The translations under genes were made by a program, and so were the position numbers. From Sphaerotilus sp. (GTDB lineage Bacteria; Pseudomonadota; Gammaproteobacteria; Burkholderiales; Burkholderiaceae_C), in assembly GCA_013299055.1 (NCBI GenBank), contig JAAFKB010000016.1, positions 1 through 51,817 of the forward strand: a stretch of DNA of 51,817 nucleotides, given 5' to 3'. Numbering within the stretch: the first letter of the stretch is position 1; every line of letters begins with the position of its first letter. Positions 18,033 to 27,370 of the stretch are shown piece after piece. The notes beneath the pieces are model-generated. The model saw only the letters and a list, made by a program, of their open reading frames with translations, was not told the origin of the DNA and did no database searches.

Positions 18033-18671
18033 ATGGACAACATCGCCGACCTGCGCAAGAGCTACGAATCCGGGGAACTCGACGAGGCCAGCGCCGCCCA
18101 CGTCCCCCTGCAGCAATTCGACCTGTGGCTGCAGCAGGCGCTGCAGGCCGGGCTGCCCGAACCCAACGCGATGACGGTGGCCACCGTCGGTGCCGACGGG
18201 CGGCCGTCCACCCGCATCGTGCTGATCAAGGGCTGTGACGCCCGCGGCATCGTCTGGTACACCAACTACGACAGCCGCAAGGGCCGGGAACTCGCGCTGC
18301 ATCCCTGGGCGGCGCTGCAGTTCCACTGGGTCGAGCTGGAGCGGGTGGTGCGCATCGAGGGGCCGGTCGAGAAGGTCAGCGCCGAGGAGTCGGACGCCTA
18401 CTACGTCTCGCGTCCGCTGGACTCGCGCCTGGGCGCCTGGGCCTCGCCGCAGAGCCAGCCGATCCCCTCGCGCACCGTGCTCGTCACCAACGCCGCCCGC
18501 GCCGCCGCCCAGCACGGCCTGCATCCTCCCCGCCCTGCGCACTGGGGCGGCTACCGGCTGGCGCCGCAGCGCTGGGAGTTCTGGCAGGGCCGCAAGTCCC
18601 GCCTGCACGACCGGCTGGTCTACCGCCTCGGCGACGACGGTCACTGGCTGCGCGAGCGTCTGGCACCTTGA
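18033..18671 (+). CDS. pdxH: Pyridoxamine 5'-phosphate oxidase
   Basis: PdxH oxidises pyridoxine/pyridoxamine 5'-phosphate to pyridoxal 5'-phosphate with FMN. The 212-residue protein begins [16 protein letters not shown], a typical N-terminus, and has the FMN-binding [11 protein letters not shown] and [12 protein letters not shown] segments. ASPQSQPI and the C-terminal [15 protein letters not shown] with final P are also family hallmarks. The ATG at 18033 was chosen over an open frame from 17973. A TATACT hexamer at 18020-18025 lies only eight bases before the ATG, so the mRNA may have a very short leader. Confidence 0.95.
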   Translation: MDNIADLRKSYESGELDEASAAHVPLQQFDLWLQQALQAGLPEPNAMTVATVGADGRPSTRIVLIKGCDARGIVWYTNYDSRKGRELALHPWAALQFHWVELERVVRIEGPVEKVSAEESDAYYVSRPLDSRLGAWASPQSQPIPSRTVLVTNAARAAAQHGLHPPRPAHWGGYRLAPQRWEFWQGRKSRLHDRLVYRLGDDGHWLRERLAP

Positions 18672-18766
18672 GCGCAGGGACACCGGCCCGCACAATCTGC
18701 GGGAACAGGCACGCGCTCGGGCAGAATGCGCCGTCCTGATCCACCCGGCCTGCGCCACTGCCCACC

Positions 18767-19555
18767 GTGCTGTTCGACCCGTCCTGGAAGCCCTTGTTGT
18801 CCGCGCTGGTGCAACCGCCAGCCAGTCTGCTGCTGTTGATCCTGCTGGGCGCCTGGATGATGCGCCACCGCTCGCGCTGGGGAACGCTGCTGGTGCTGCT
18901 GTCCACGGCGGGGCTGTGGCTGGCGTGCTGTGTCGGCACCGCGCACTGGCTGCAGGACAGCGTGCTGCGTCCCCCGCCGGCACTGACGGCCGCACAAGTC
19001 CGCGCCCTCGCCCGCGCCCCGAACCAGCCTCCCACCGCCATCGTCGTGCTCGGCGCGGGTCGCCACCGGCTGGTCGCCGAATACGGCACCTCCAGCCTCA
19101 CCCAGCAGGCCATGGTGCGGCTGCGCTACGGCGTCTGGCTGGCCAGGCGCACGGGGCAGCCGCTGGGCTACGCGGGCGGGGTCGGCTGGGCGCAGACCGG
19201 TGAACGCTCGGAAGCCGAGACCGCCGCGCAGACCGTGCAGGACGACTACGGCACCACGTTGCGCTGGACCGAATCCCGCTCGCGCGACACGCGGGAGAAC
19301 GCGGACCTGATGGTGCCGATCCTCGACGGTGCCGGCATCCAGCGCATCGTGCTCGTCACGCACGCCGCGCACATGCCCCGCGCCCTGCGCGCCTTCCGCG
19401 AGGCAGCAGGCAAGCGCCTGGTGATCGTGGCCGCGCCCGTGTCCGCCGTGACCCGCGACGAGCAGCCGCTGCTGGACTGGCTGCCCTCGCAGCAAGGCTT
19501 CGGGCTGGTCCACGGCGCACTGCACGAGATCCTGGGACTGATCACGGGCGCCTGA
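18767..19555 (+). CDS. YdcF/ElyC-family (DUF218) membrane protein
   Basis: A 262-residue protein with two N-terminal membrane helices (about 17-32 and 40-60) and a DUF218 domain. Key pieces are [30 protein letters not shown] and [18 protein letters not shown], followed by [14 protein letters not shown]. Family members such as ElyC and SanA act in envelope biogenesis. The likely start is GTG at 18767. The 3' end overlaps convergent ubiD by 14 bp. Confidence 0.82.
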   Translation: MLFDPSWKPLLSALVQPPASLLLLILLGAWMMRHRSRWGTLLVLLSTAGLWLACCVGTAHWLQDSVLRPPPALTAAQVRALARAPNQPPTAIVVLGAGRHRLVAEYGTSSLTQQAMVRLRYGVWLARRTGQPLGYAGGVGWAQTGERSEAETAAQTVQDDYGTTLRWTESRSRDTRENADLMVPILDGAGIQRIVLVTHAAHMPRALRAFREAAGKRLVIVAAPVSAVTRDEQPLLDWLPSQQGFGLVHGALHEILGLITGA

Positions 19556-21110
19556 ACAGCTCCGTCCACAGCGCATCCATGCGCTGCGTGACCGCCTTGT
19601 CCATCTGGATGGTGCGGCCCCACTCGCGGCTGGTCTCGCCCGGCCACTTGTTGGTCGCGTCCAGCCCCATCTTGCCGCCCAGACCCGACACCGGCGACGC
19701 GAAATCCAGGTAGTCGATCGGCGTGTGCTCGACCAGCGTGGTGTCGCGCACCGGGTCCATGCGGGTCGTGATGGCCCAGATCACCTCCTGCCAGCTGCGG
19801 ATGTCCACGTCGTCGTCCACCACCACGATGAACTTGGTGTACATGAACTGCCGCAGGAAGCTCCAGATGCCGAACATCAGCCGCTTGGCGTGGCCGGGGT
19901 AGCTCTTCCTGATGCTGACGATGGCCATGCGGTAGGAGCAGCCCTCGGGCGGCAGGTAGAAGTCGGTGATCTCCGGAAACTGCTTGCGCAGGATCGGCAC
20001 GAACACCTCGTTCAGGGCCACGCCCAGGATGGCCGGCTCGTCGGGTGGCTTGCCGGTGTAGGTCGAGTGGTAGATCGGATCCTGGCGCGTGGTCATGCGG
20101 CCGATCTCGAACACCGGGAACCAGTCCTGCTCGTTGTAGTAGCCGGTGTGGTCGCCATACGGCCCTTCGAGGGCGTGCAGGTAACCGTCCTTTTCCTTCA
20201 GCGGCACACCATGTGCGCTGACGCCTTCGAAGCCGGAGGGCGCCGGCGGGATGTGGCCTTCCAGCACGATTTCCGCAAATGCCGGCACCTGCAGCTTCAA
20301 GTCCCCCTCTCCGACGCCGCTTTCCGCCAGTTCCGTGCGCCCCCCGCGCAGCAGTCCGGCGAACTGGTACTCGGAAAGACTGTCGGGCACGGGCGTGACC
20401 GCACCCAGGATCGTGGCCGGATCTGCACCTAAAGCCACCACGATCGGAAAGGGCATTCCAGGATTTGCGTGTGCAAAATCACGAAAATCCAGCGCGCCTC
20501 CACGGTGGGCCAACCACCGCATGATGGTTTGGCGTGGCCCGATCACCTGCTGGCGGTAGATGCCGAGATTTTGCCGTTTCCGGGCACGGGGAACGGACTG
20601 CGGACCTCGGGTGACGACCAGTCCCCAGGTGATCAAGGGGGCGATGTCGCCCGGCCAGCAGTGCTGGACCGGCCAGTCCGCCAGGTCGATTTCCGAGCCC
20701 GTCAGGACCACCTCCTGACATGCCGCACGCCGCACCAGCGCAGGCTTCATGTCCCACACCGTCTTGGCCATGCGTAACAAGTTACTGGCGTCCTGCAACC
20801 CTTTAGGGGGCTCTGGCTCCTTGAGGCGGGCCAGAAGTTCACCAATCTCGCGTAACGAGGACACATGTTCGGCACCCATGCCCCAGGCCACGCGCTCGGG
20901 CGTGCCAAACAGATTGGCCAGCACCGGCACACCCGAAACACGCCCGCCGTGCAGAGGCTGCTCGAACAGGAGTGCGGGGCCGCCGGCGCGCAAGGTGCGG
21001 TCGGACAACCAGGTCATCTCCAAGGCGGTCGCTACCGGTTCTTTCACTTTGAGCAACGCCTTGCGCTGTGCCAACAAGGTCAGGAAGTCTCGTAGATCGC
21101 GATATTTCAT
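19542..21110 (-). CDS. ubiD: 4-hydroxy-3-polyprenylbenzoate decarboxylase
   Basis: UbiD uses prenylated FMN to decarboxylate the ubiquinone precursor. The 522-residue protein has the usual length and family segments: [13 protein letters not shown] at the start, [23 protein letters not shown], and late on [19 protein letters not shown] and the [20 protein letters not shown] ending. The E-R-E active-site region is intact as far as can be judged. The partner ubiX is not in the window. It is divergent from the lytic transglycosylase gene. Confidence 0.95.
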   Translation of the reverse strand: MKYRDLRDFLTLLAQRKALLKVKEPVATALEMTWLSDRTLRAGGPALLFEQPLHGGRVSGVPVLANLFGTPERVAWGMGAEHVSSLREIGELLARLKEPEPPKGLQDASNLLRMAKTVWDMKPALVRRAACQEVVLTGSEIDLADWPVQHCWPGDIAPLITWGLVVTRGPQSVPRARKRQNLGIYRQQVIGPRQTIMRWLAHRGGALDFRDFAHANPGMPFPIVVALGADPATILGAVTPVPDSLSEYQFAGLLRGGRTELAESGVGEGDLKLQVPAFAEIVLEGHIPPAPSGFEGVSAHGVPLKEKDGYLHALEGPYGDHTGYYNEQDWFPVFEIGRMTTRQDPIYHSTYTGKPPDEPAILGVALNEVFVPILRKQFPEITDFYLPPEGCSYRMAIVSIRKSYPGHAKRLMFGIWSFLRQFMYTKFIVVVDDDVDIRSWQEVIWAITTRMDPVRDTTLVEHTPIDYLDFASPVSGLGGKMGLDATNKWPGETSREWGRTIQMDKAVTQRMDALWTELFRRP

Positions 21111-21143
21111 GATTTTACAATCTCATTACGGTGTTTCTTATTG

Positions 21144-21173
21144 TTGACCGGTTATTTGGACGACTTCTAGAAT
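21144..21173 (+). promoter_or_regulatory. Putative sigma70 promoter for the lytic transglycosylase gene
   Basis: TTGACC (21144-21149) and TAGAAT (21168-21173) are spaced by 18 bp, each one mismatch from consensus. Transcription from here would give a 5' leader of about 190 nt before the ATG at 21371. Assignment is by eye only. Confidence 0.5.
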
Positions 21174-21256
21174 TCAGCCGTTTTCGAACACAGAGGGCTT
21201 GTGGCCTGCCGCGATGCGCGCAGCGGCCCTCTCCGCTCCCGCTGCATCCGGGGATG

Positions 21257-21300
21257 GACACCGGACCGAGACCACCCGAAACGGGGACCGTCCGAGTGTC
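21257..21300 (+). other. Structured element in the long 5' leader
   Basis: Within the leader, GACACCGGAC (21257-21266) pairs with GTCCG-A-GTGTC (21290-21300) with one bulged A, and an inner CCCG-AAA-CGGG hairpin lies at 21275-21285. No known riboswitch consensus was recognised and no T tract follows. Confidence 0.35.
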
Positions 21301-21370
21301 GCGCAGCGGGAATTATCTGGGCGCCCGCCAATGGCCACACGGCGCCTGCAGTGATCGAAAGAGGAGTTGC

Positions 21371-22309
21371 ATGACTGCACCCCGATCCTGGAAGCGAATC
21401 CAGTCCGCCACCGCCGAGTCGGTGCGCGTGTTCATCGCGGATCTTGGCAACGGCCTGCTGGCCGTGAGCCACAACAGCCTGGCCGTCATCGGTCTGGCGG
21501 TGTTGAGCGTGACGTTTGTCCTTGGCGGCCGTGCCGACGTGCGTGGTCTGCTGGAAGAACGTGCCCTGGACTGGCTGGTCGAGCGCCAGGAAGCACGCAC
21601 GGCCGCCTCCAGCCAGCTGGAGGAACCCAGCCTGCTGGCCCAGGGGGACTTCTCGGCCGTCGACCGCGCCACCGCCGTCGACCCGAGTGAACTCAACCGC
21701 CAGCAAGCGGCCGTCGCGCAGTGGCTGTCGCGCCGTTACAAGGTCGCCCCCGAGCCGGTCGGTCGTCTGGTGCAGGAATCGTGGTCGCTGGGGCAGCGCG
21801 TCGGGCTGGAACCCACGCTGATCCTGGCCATCATCGCCATCGAGTCGTCCTTCAACCCCTTCGCCCAGAGCGCAGTCGGCGCGCAGGGGCTGATGCAGGT
21901 GCTGACCCGCGTCCACGACGACAAGTACGTGGCCTTCGGCGGCAACCATGCGGCGTTTGATCCGCTGACCAACCTGCGCGTGGGCGTGCAGGTGCTCAAG
22001 GACTGCATCGCCAAGGCGGGCTCGGTCGAGGGCGGTCTGCGCCACTACGTCGGTGCAGCCAACCTCGCCAGCGACGGTGGGTACGCCTTCAAGGTGCTGT
22101 CGGAGCAGGAATTCCTGCAGCAACTCATCAAGGGCCGTTCGGTGCCCGTGACCGCCCGCCTGCCGGTGCCGCCAGTGTCTGTGCCGCAGGAGACTCCCGC
22201 CCCCACCCTGAACACGCCGGTCTCGCAAGGCGGCCGCCCTTCCGCCAGCAACCGCGTCAGCCCGGTGCTGCAGTCTCGGCCTGACCGCGTGGCGGCACTG
22301 AGCTACTGA
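21371..22309 (+). CDS. Membrane-anchored lytic transglycosylase (SLT domain)
   Basis: The 312-residue protein has one N-terminal membrane helix (about 36-52) and an SLT fold at about 145-245. The catalytic glutamate is in [10 protein letters not shown], followed by GAQGLMQV and the later LRHYVGAAN segment. These enzymes cut peptidoglycan glycan strands to make room for envelope structures. The C-terminal 60 residues are Pro/Ser-rich and probably disordered. GAGGAG at 21361-21366 sets the ATG at 21371, although the frame is open from 21131. Confidence 0.88.
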   Translation: MTAPRSWKRIQSATAESVRVFIADLGNGLLAVSHNSLAVIGLAVLSVTFVLGGRADVRGLLEERALDWLVERQEARTAASSQLEEPSLLAQGDFSAVDRATAVDPSELNRQQAAVAQWLSRRYKVAPEPVGRLVQESWSLGQRVGLEPTLILAIIAIESSFNPFAQSAVGAQGLMQVLTRVHDDKYVAFGGNHAAFDPLTNLRVGVQVLKDCIAKAGSVEGGLRHYVGAANLASDGGYAFKVLSEQEFLQQLIKGRSVPVTARLPVPPVSVPQETPAPTLNTPVSQGGRPSASNRVSPVLQSRPDRVAALSY

Positions 22310-22324
22310 TAGACTGCGCGCACC

Positions 22325-22446
22325 ACGCAACTGGCGTTCACGGACCCGCCCAACGGGTCCAAGGTGGGTCAACCACCGGGGAGCGTGGTCGCGGCAGACC
22401 TGGACCGGGGTACTTGTCGCGGATTCTTTGCCGTGCGCCTGGGCAG
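22325..22446 (+). ncRNA. ZTP (pfl) riboswitch upstream of glyA
   Basis: The leader contains the conserved pieces of the pfl motif in order: ACTGGCG (about 22330), a GGACCCG/CGGGTCC hairpin, AGGTGGG...CCACCGGGGAGCG (22362-22385), and after a variable loop GCCG...CGCCTGGGCA (22430-22445). The GGCG and CGCC parts can form the expected pseudoknot. ZTP riboswitches sense the folate-stress alarmone ZTP/ZMP and raise one-carbon and purine genes such as glyA. The expression platform is the 70-nt stretch up to the ATG at 22518, which lacks an obvious Shine-Dalgarno site. Confidence 0.85.
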
Positions 22447-22517
22447 CCCACCACCCTGGATCCCACAGTCGGAGCAGGGTCGGCGGGGCCGGACATCACC
22501 GACAGGACTGCCTCCCC

Positions 22518-23771
22518 ATGTTTGACCGCGCTACCCAGACCCTCGCCACTGTCGATCCCGCGATCGCTGCGGCCATCGACGCCGAAGTGCGCCGCCAGGA
22601 AGAGCACATCGAGCTGATCGCCAGCGAGAACTACACCTCGCCCGCCGTCATGGCCGCGCAAGGCTCGCAGCTCACCAACAAGTACGCCGAGGGCTACCCC
22701 GGCAAGCGTTACTACGGCGGCTGCGAACACGTCGATGTCGTCGAGCAGCTCGCCATCGACCGCGCCAGGCAGCTTTTCGGCGCCGACCACGCCAACGTGC
22801 AGCCGAACTCAGGCTCGCAGGCCAACCAGGCGGTGTTCTTCGGCCTGCTGCAGCCCGGCGACACCATCATGGGCCTGAGCCTCGCCGAAGGCGGCCACCT
22901 CACGCACGGCATGCCGCTGAACATGTCCGGCAAGTGGTTCAAGGTCGTCTCCTACGGCCTCGACGCCCAGGAAGACATCGACTACGACCAGATGGAGCGT
23001 CTGGCCCACGAACACAAGCCGAAGCTCATCATCGCGGGTGCATCGGCCTTCGCGCTGCGCATCGACTTCGAACGCTTCGCCAAGGTCGCCAAGGCCGTCG
23101 GCGCCTACTTCATGGTGGACATGGCCCACTACGCCGGCCTGATCGCCGCGGGCGTCTACCCGAACCCGGTCCCCCACGCCGACGTGGTGACGACGACGAC
23201 GCACAAGACCCTGCGCGGCCCGCGTGGCGGCCTGATCCTGATGCGCGGTGACGACATCGCCAAGAAGATCAACAGCGCCATCTTCCCTGGCATCCAGGGC
23301 GGCCCGCTGATGCACGTCATCGCCGGCAAGGCGGTCGCGTTCCAGGAAGCCCTGCAGCCCGAGTTCAAGGCGTACCAGGAACAGGTCGTCAAGAACGCCG
23401 CCGCGATGGCCGAGACGCTGACCAAGCGCGGCCTGCGCATCGTGTCCGGCCGGACCGAGAGCCACGTCATGCTGGTCGACCTGCGCCCGATGGGCCTGAC
23501 CGGCAAGGAAGCCGAGGCGCTGCTGGGCCGTGCGCACATGACCTGCAACAAGAACGGCATCCCGAACGACCCGCAGAAGCCGATGGTCACCAGCGGCATC
23601 CGCCTGGGCTCGCCCGCGATGACGACACGCGGCTTCAAGGAAGAACAGGCCGTCCTCACCGCCAACCTGATCGCCGACGTGCTCGAAACGCCGAACGACG
23701 AGGCAGTGCTGGCCCGCGTGCGCGAGCAGGTGGCAGCGTTGACCCGCGACTTCCCGGTCTACCGCGGCTGA
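22518..23771 (+). CDS. glyA: Serine hydroxymethyltransferase
   Basis: GlyA converts serine and tetrahydrofolate to glycine and 5,10-methylene-tetrahydrofolate. The 417-residue protein matches the family in length, with [13 protein letters not shown] near the start, [10 protein letters not shown] for PLP phosphate contacts and the PLP lysine K230 in [14 protein letters not shown]. The ATG at 22518 was chosen over upstream in-frame codons inside the riboswitch. nrdR follows after 28 bp, a common arrangement. Confidence 0.97.
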   Translation: MFDRATQTLATVDPAIAAAIDAEVRRQEEHIELIASENYTSPAVMAAQGSQLTNKYAEGYPGKRYYGGCEHVDVVEQLAIDRARQLFGADHANVQPNSGSQANQAVFFGLLQPGDTIMGLSLAEGGHLTHGMPLNMSGKWFKVVSYGLDAQEDIDYDQMERLAHEHKPKLIIAGASAFALRIDFERFAKVAKAVGAYFMVDMAHYAGLIAAGVYPNPVPHADVVTTTTHKTLRGPRGGLILMRGDDIAKKINSAIFPGIQGGPLMHVIAGKAVAFQEALQPEFKAYQEQVVKNAAAMAETLTKRGLRIVSGRTESHVMLVDLRPMGLTGKEAEALLGRAHMTCNKNGIPNDPQKPMVTSGIRLGSPAMTTRGFKEEQAVLTANLIADVLETPNDEAVLARVREQVAALTRDFPVYRG

Positions 23772-23799
23772 TGCACCACCACGGCCGGGTGTCCTGACG

Positions 23800-24243
23800 A
23801 TGCGTTGCCCCTACTGCGGACACCAGGACACCACGGTCGTCGAAACGCGCGGATCCGACGAGGGCGATGCGATGCGCCGTCGTCGGCGCTGCAGTGCCTG
23901 CGACAAACGCTTCACCACCTACGAGCGGGTCGAGCTGGCCATGCCGGCGGTGGTGAAGAAGAACGGCAACCGCATCGAGTTCGACCGCGCCAAGCTGCGT
24001 GCCTCGATGATGCTGGCCCTGCGCAAGCGCAACGTGAGCGTGGACCTGATCGAGGCGGCCATCGCCCGCATCGAGAGCACGCTGTTCACCAGCGGCGAGA
24101 GCGAAGTCGCCACCTCGCACATCGGCGAGCTGGTGATGCGCGAACTCAAGCGTCTGGACAAGGTGGCCTACGTCCGCTTCGCGTCGGTCTACCGGCGCTT
24201 CGAGGACGTGGACGCCTTCAACCAGCTCATCCGGGAAATCTGA
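23800..24243 (+). CDS. nrdR: Transcriptional repressor NrdR
   Basis: NrdR represses ribonucleotide reductase genes in response to ATP/dATP. The 147-residue protein has the N-terminal zinc ribbon (CPYCGHQDT...[14 protein letters not shown]) and an ATP-cone beginning at [16 protein letters not shown]. Its length is typical. It is probably co-transcribed with glyA. Confidence 0.97.
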   Translation: MRCPYCGHQDTTVVETRGSDEGDAMRRRRRCSACDKRFTTYERVELAMPAVVKKNGNRIEFDRAKLRASMMLALRKRNVSVDLIEAAIARIESTLFTSGESEVATSHIGELVMRELKRLDKVAYVRFASVYRRFEDVDAFNQLIREI

Positions 24244-24350
24244 CCCCCCCAGAATACCCGGCCCGATCCCTCTTAGGAGGGACGCGCCCGCCCCACCCCG
24301 CTGCCTAGACTGACCGCCTGCATACCACTCCAAGCAGGCGAGGCAAGCCG

Positions 24351-24929
24351 ATGGTCCGGGCCACGACGATTCCAGCAACGACACCCCCACGCCACACCGT
24401 CCAGGGCTTGACGCTGGTCGAGCTGCTGGTGGTGATGGCCTTGACCGCGCTCGTGCTGCACAGCGCCACCCTGTCTTTCTCTGGTTGGCTGCAGCGCCAG
24501 CACCTGCTGGGGGTCTCCGCCCAGTTCAACGCCGATCTGCAGTGGCTGCGCAGCGCCGCCGTCACCCGCCACCGCATCCTGCGCATGAGCTTCCAGGACA
24601 CCCCGGCAGGTACCTGCTACGTGCTGCACAGCGGTGAGGTCGATGCCTGCCGCTGCACCGCCGATGTCCGCGCCGAACCCGCCGTGCAGTGCGCCGACGG
24701 CACCGAGCTGCTGCGCGCCGCGCTGGTGCCCGCCTCGCGCCGCATCCGCCTGCAAGCCAACGTGACCAGCCTGCGTGTCGATCCCCGCCACGGCACCTTC
24801 ACGCCGACCGGCAGCATCGACGTGTCCGCGCTCGATGGCAGCAGCGCCCTGCGCCACATCGTCAACATCCTCGGCCGGGTCCGCACCTGCACGCCCGGCC
24901 CGCGCTTTCCGGGGTACGGCGCATGCTGA
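24351..24929 (+). CDS. fimT: Type IV pilus minor pilin, FimT/GspH type
   Basis: A 192-residue pseudopilin. The prepilin peptidase site is QG-LTLVELLVVMALTALVL, with the glutamate at +5, after a 19-residue leader. The later GspH-like region contains a cysteine-rich CRCTADV segment and ends with a disulfide-prone tail. It is first in a five-gene minor-pilin operon and overlaps pilE by 7 bp. Such proteins prime pilus assembly at the tip. Confidence 0.85.
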   Translation: MVRATTIPATTPPRHTVQGLTLVELLVVMALTALVLHSATLSFSGWLQRQHLLGVSAQFNADLQWLRSAAVTRHRILRMSFQDTPAGTCYVLHSGEVDACRCTADVRAEPAVQCADGTELLRAALVPASRRIRLQANVTSLRVDPRHGTFTPTGSIDVSALDGSSALRHIVNILGRVRTCTPGPRFPGYGAC

Positions 24930-25390
24930 ATCTCCGGGGGCAGCTCCAGGTTCGCGGCATGACGCTGATCGAGCTGGCGATCACGCTGGTCATCGTGGCG
25001 CTGCTGGCGGCGGCGGCCATGCCGAGCTGGCAACACCAGGTCCACCGCACGCGCCGCAGCGACGCCATCACCACGCTCGCCCAGCTGCAGCAGGCGCAGG
25101 AACGCTGGCGCTCGCAGCGGCCGGTCTACGCCAGCGGGCTGGGCCAGGACGGACTCAGCTTGCCCACGGTCAGCTCCGCCGGGCACTACGACGTGGGCAC
25201 CTCGGTGCTGCCGGACACCGCACACCGACGCTACCGCGTCACCGCCACCGCCCGCGGCGCCCAGGCCAGCGACACCCACTGCCGCTGGCTGGCGCTCGAC
25301 GTGGACGCCGGACAGCTCCACCACCGCTCCGGCCCCGACGCACAGCTGGCCAACACGGCGTCCCAGAACCGCGAGTGCTGGAAATCGTGA
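24923..25390 (+). CDS. pilE: Type IV pilin-like protein, PilE type
   Basis: A 155-residue pseudopilin with short leader and cleavage site RG-MTLIELAITLVIVALLAA. After the N-terminal helix the globular part shows the PilE minor-pilin pattern (RRSDAITTLAQLQQAQERW). The ending NTASQNRECWKS is typical of this betaproteobacterial family. It overlaps fimT by 7 bp and pilW by 1 bp (TGATG). Confidence 0.87.
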   Translation: MLNLRGQLQVRGMTLIELAITLVIVALLAAAAMPSWQHQVHRTRRSDAITTLAQLQQAQERWRSQRPVYASGLGQDGLSLPTVSSAGHYDVGTSVLPDTAHRRYRVTATARGAQASDTHCRWLALDVDAGQLHHRSGPDAQLANTASQNRECWKS

Positions 25391-26103
25391 TGCTTCGCCG
25401 CAACGCCCTGGGCTGGAGCCTGGTCGAGCTGATGCTGGCCATTGCGCTGGGCTTGCTGCTGCTGATGGCGCTGCTGCAGCTCGCCGCCGGGCATGTGGAC
25501 GAACAGCGCCGGCTGCTGCTGGAGAGTCGCCTGACACAGGATCTGCGCACCGCCATCGAGCTGGTGTCGCGGGATGTGCGGCGCTCCGGCTACTGGGGCG
25601 ATGTGGCCGACGGCGTGTGGGACAGCCACCGCCCGACCGCCACGCTCGCCGCCAATCCCTACCGTGGCGCCGTGCTGAACGGGCCCACCGCCGCCCCTTG
25701 GCTCGGCTACGGCTACAGCCGCGACCTCACCGAGGACCACGTCAGCAGCAACCAGGAAAAGTTCGGCCTGCGCCTGAACCCGGCCAGCCAGACCATCGAG
25801 TGGCGCCTGTCCGGCAGCGCCGTGGCCCCCGACGAGCGCGACCACTGGCAGACGCTGACCGACCCGGCGCTGCTGCGGGTCACGCGGCTGTCGATCCGGC
25901 TGGACGAGCAGCGCCAGAGCCTGCTCGGCCACTGCCCGCAGACGGACTGCAACGGCCAGGCGGGCTGTCCACCCGAGCGGATCCAGCGCCGGGTGCGGAT
26001 CGAGCTGGATGCGCAGGACACCCGCGACCGCCGTGTCCAGCGCCAGCTCGCCACCGAGACCCGCCTGCGCAACGACGAGGTGCGCGGTGCGTGCCCGCGG
26101 TGA
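25390..26103 (+). CDS. pilW: Minor pilin PilW-like protein
   Basis: The 237-residue protein has a prepilin-like N-terminus (ALG-WSLVELMLAIALGLLLLMALLQL) followed by the PilW-type LTQDLRTAIELVSRDVRRSGYWG segment. The position +1 residue is Trp rather than Phe. Its start overlaps the pilE stop; a GTG one codon earlier is also possible. PilW helps form the tip complex with PilX and PilV. Confidence 0.82.
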   Translation: MLRRNALGWSLVELMLAIALGLLLLMALLQLAAGHVDEQRRLLLESRLTQDLRTAIELVSRDVRRSGYWGDVADGVWDSHRPTATLAANPYRGAVLNGPTAAPWLGYGYSRDLTEDHVSSNQEKFGLRLNPASQTIEWRLSGSAVAPDERDHWQTLTDPALLRVTRLSIRLDEQRQSLLGHCPQTDCNGQAGCPPERIQRRVRIELDAQDTRDRRVQRQLATETRLRNDEVRGACPR

Positions 26104-27370
26104 GGCGCGGCCGGACATGGGCGGCGCCGGCACGCTCGCGATGGTGATGACCCTGCTGCTGATCGCGCACCTGAGCCTGCTCTACAGCCACCGGGCCTTG
26201 CTGGTCGAGCAACGCGCCAGCGCCAGCCAGATCCGGGCGGTCCGGGCGCAGGAAGCGGCGCAGGCGGGCCTCGACTGGGCCATCTCCCGGCTGAACGACC
26301 CGCGCAATGTGGACACCCGATGCCTGCCGACGCCCCAGCCTTCCGACGCCACGGCGGCGGCCGTGCGCGCCCGCTGGGAGCGCAGCCTCACCCTCGCCAC
26401 CCCAGGCACGGTGGCCACGTGGCGGCCCGCCTGCGTGCAGCCGGACACCACGCCGGACTGGCGGTGCCACTGCCCCGAGGGGGACAGTGGTGCAGGCCAG
26501 ATCCCGGCACCTGCCGCCATCGCCGCCATCGCCGATGTCTCCGCTTTCGCCGTGGCACTGCAAGCCGGCCCCCGCACGGGTCTGTGGACCTTGACGGCAG
26601 AAGGCTGCTCCCACCCCGGCCCGGACTGCGCCGACGACACCGCGCCCGAACCCGACGGGCGCTACCGCGTCAGCACCGTGCTGGCCGCCTTCGGACAGGT
26701 CGTGCAGCCACCCCTGGCCGCCCTGACCAGCGTGGGCGCCGTCGTCCTGTCCGATGGCGCCAGCGTGCGCAACGCCGACACCGCCAGCGGCGGCGTGACC
26801 GTCCACAGCGGTGGAGCGGTCACGCTGCAAGCCCCCGCCAAGGTCTTCGGCCCGCCCGGGCAGCCCGCCGCCGCCGGCCTCGTCGCCCACGATCCGCCCC
26901 TGTCGGCAGGCGCGGACACGCTCTGGCGGCGGTTGTTCGGACTGGAAGCGGCGGCGCTGCGGGCATTGCCCACCTGGCAGACCGTGGCCTGCGCGGGTGG
27001 CTGCACCGGCAGCGATCTCGACAGCGCGTGGCGGCTCGGCGCCCGGGCGCTGTGGCTGGACGGTGATCTGGCGCTGGCACAGGGACGCTGGGGATCGGCC
27101 GACACGCCGCTGCTGCTGGTCGTGCGCGGCACGCTGCGGATCGGCGCGGACGTGGCGGTCCATGGCCTGGTCGTGGCGGATCGGGTGGACATCCGGACGC
27201 CGGCCAGTCCCCGCAGCCTGTTCCAGGGTGCGCTCGTCAGCCTGGACACCACGGCCTTGGGTGGCGCCGTCGATCTGGTCCGGGATGCGGCGGTCCTGGC
27301 GCGCACCACCGGGCTGGGCAGCGTGCTCGCACCGGTGCCGGGCAGCTGGTTCGATCCGCACACCCGATGA
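26087..27370 (+). CDS. pilX: PilX-like minor pilin assembly protein
   Basis: The 427-residue product has one N-terminal hydrophobic helix after MGGAGTLAMVM and the family-typical AQEAAQAGLDWAISRLN segment, which marks PilX proteins. It lacks the classical +5 glutamate. The C-terminal half (about 230-400) contains a stretch of short beta-like repeats (VRNADTASGGVTVHSGGAV) unlike small PilX proteins. The GTG at 26087 has GAGG upstream and overlaps pilW by 17 bp; ATG 26117 is an alternative. Confidence 0.72.
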   Translation: MRARGEARPDMGGAGTLAMVMTLLLIAHLSLLYSHRALLVEQRASASQIRAVRAQEAAQAGLDWAISRLNDPRNVDTRCLPTPQPSDATAAAVRARWERSLTLATPGTVATWRPACVQPDTTPDWRCHCPEGDSGAGQIPAPAAIAAIADVSAFAVALQAGPRTGLWTLTAEGCSHPGPDCADDTAPEPDGRYRVSTVLAAFGQVVQPPLAALTSVGAVVLSDGASVRNADTASGGVTVHSGGAVTLQAPAKVFGPPGQPAAAGLVAHDPPLSAGADTLWRRLFGLEAAALRALPTWQTVACAGGCTGSDLDSAWRLGARALWLDGDLALAQGRWGSADTPLLLVVRGTLRIGADVAVHGLVVADRVDIRTPASPRSLFQGALVSLDTTALGGAVDLVRDAAVLARTTGLGSVLAPVPGSWFDPHTR

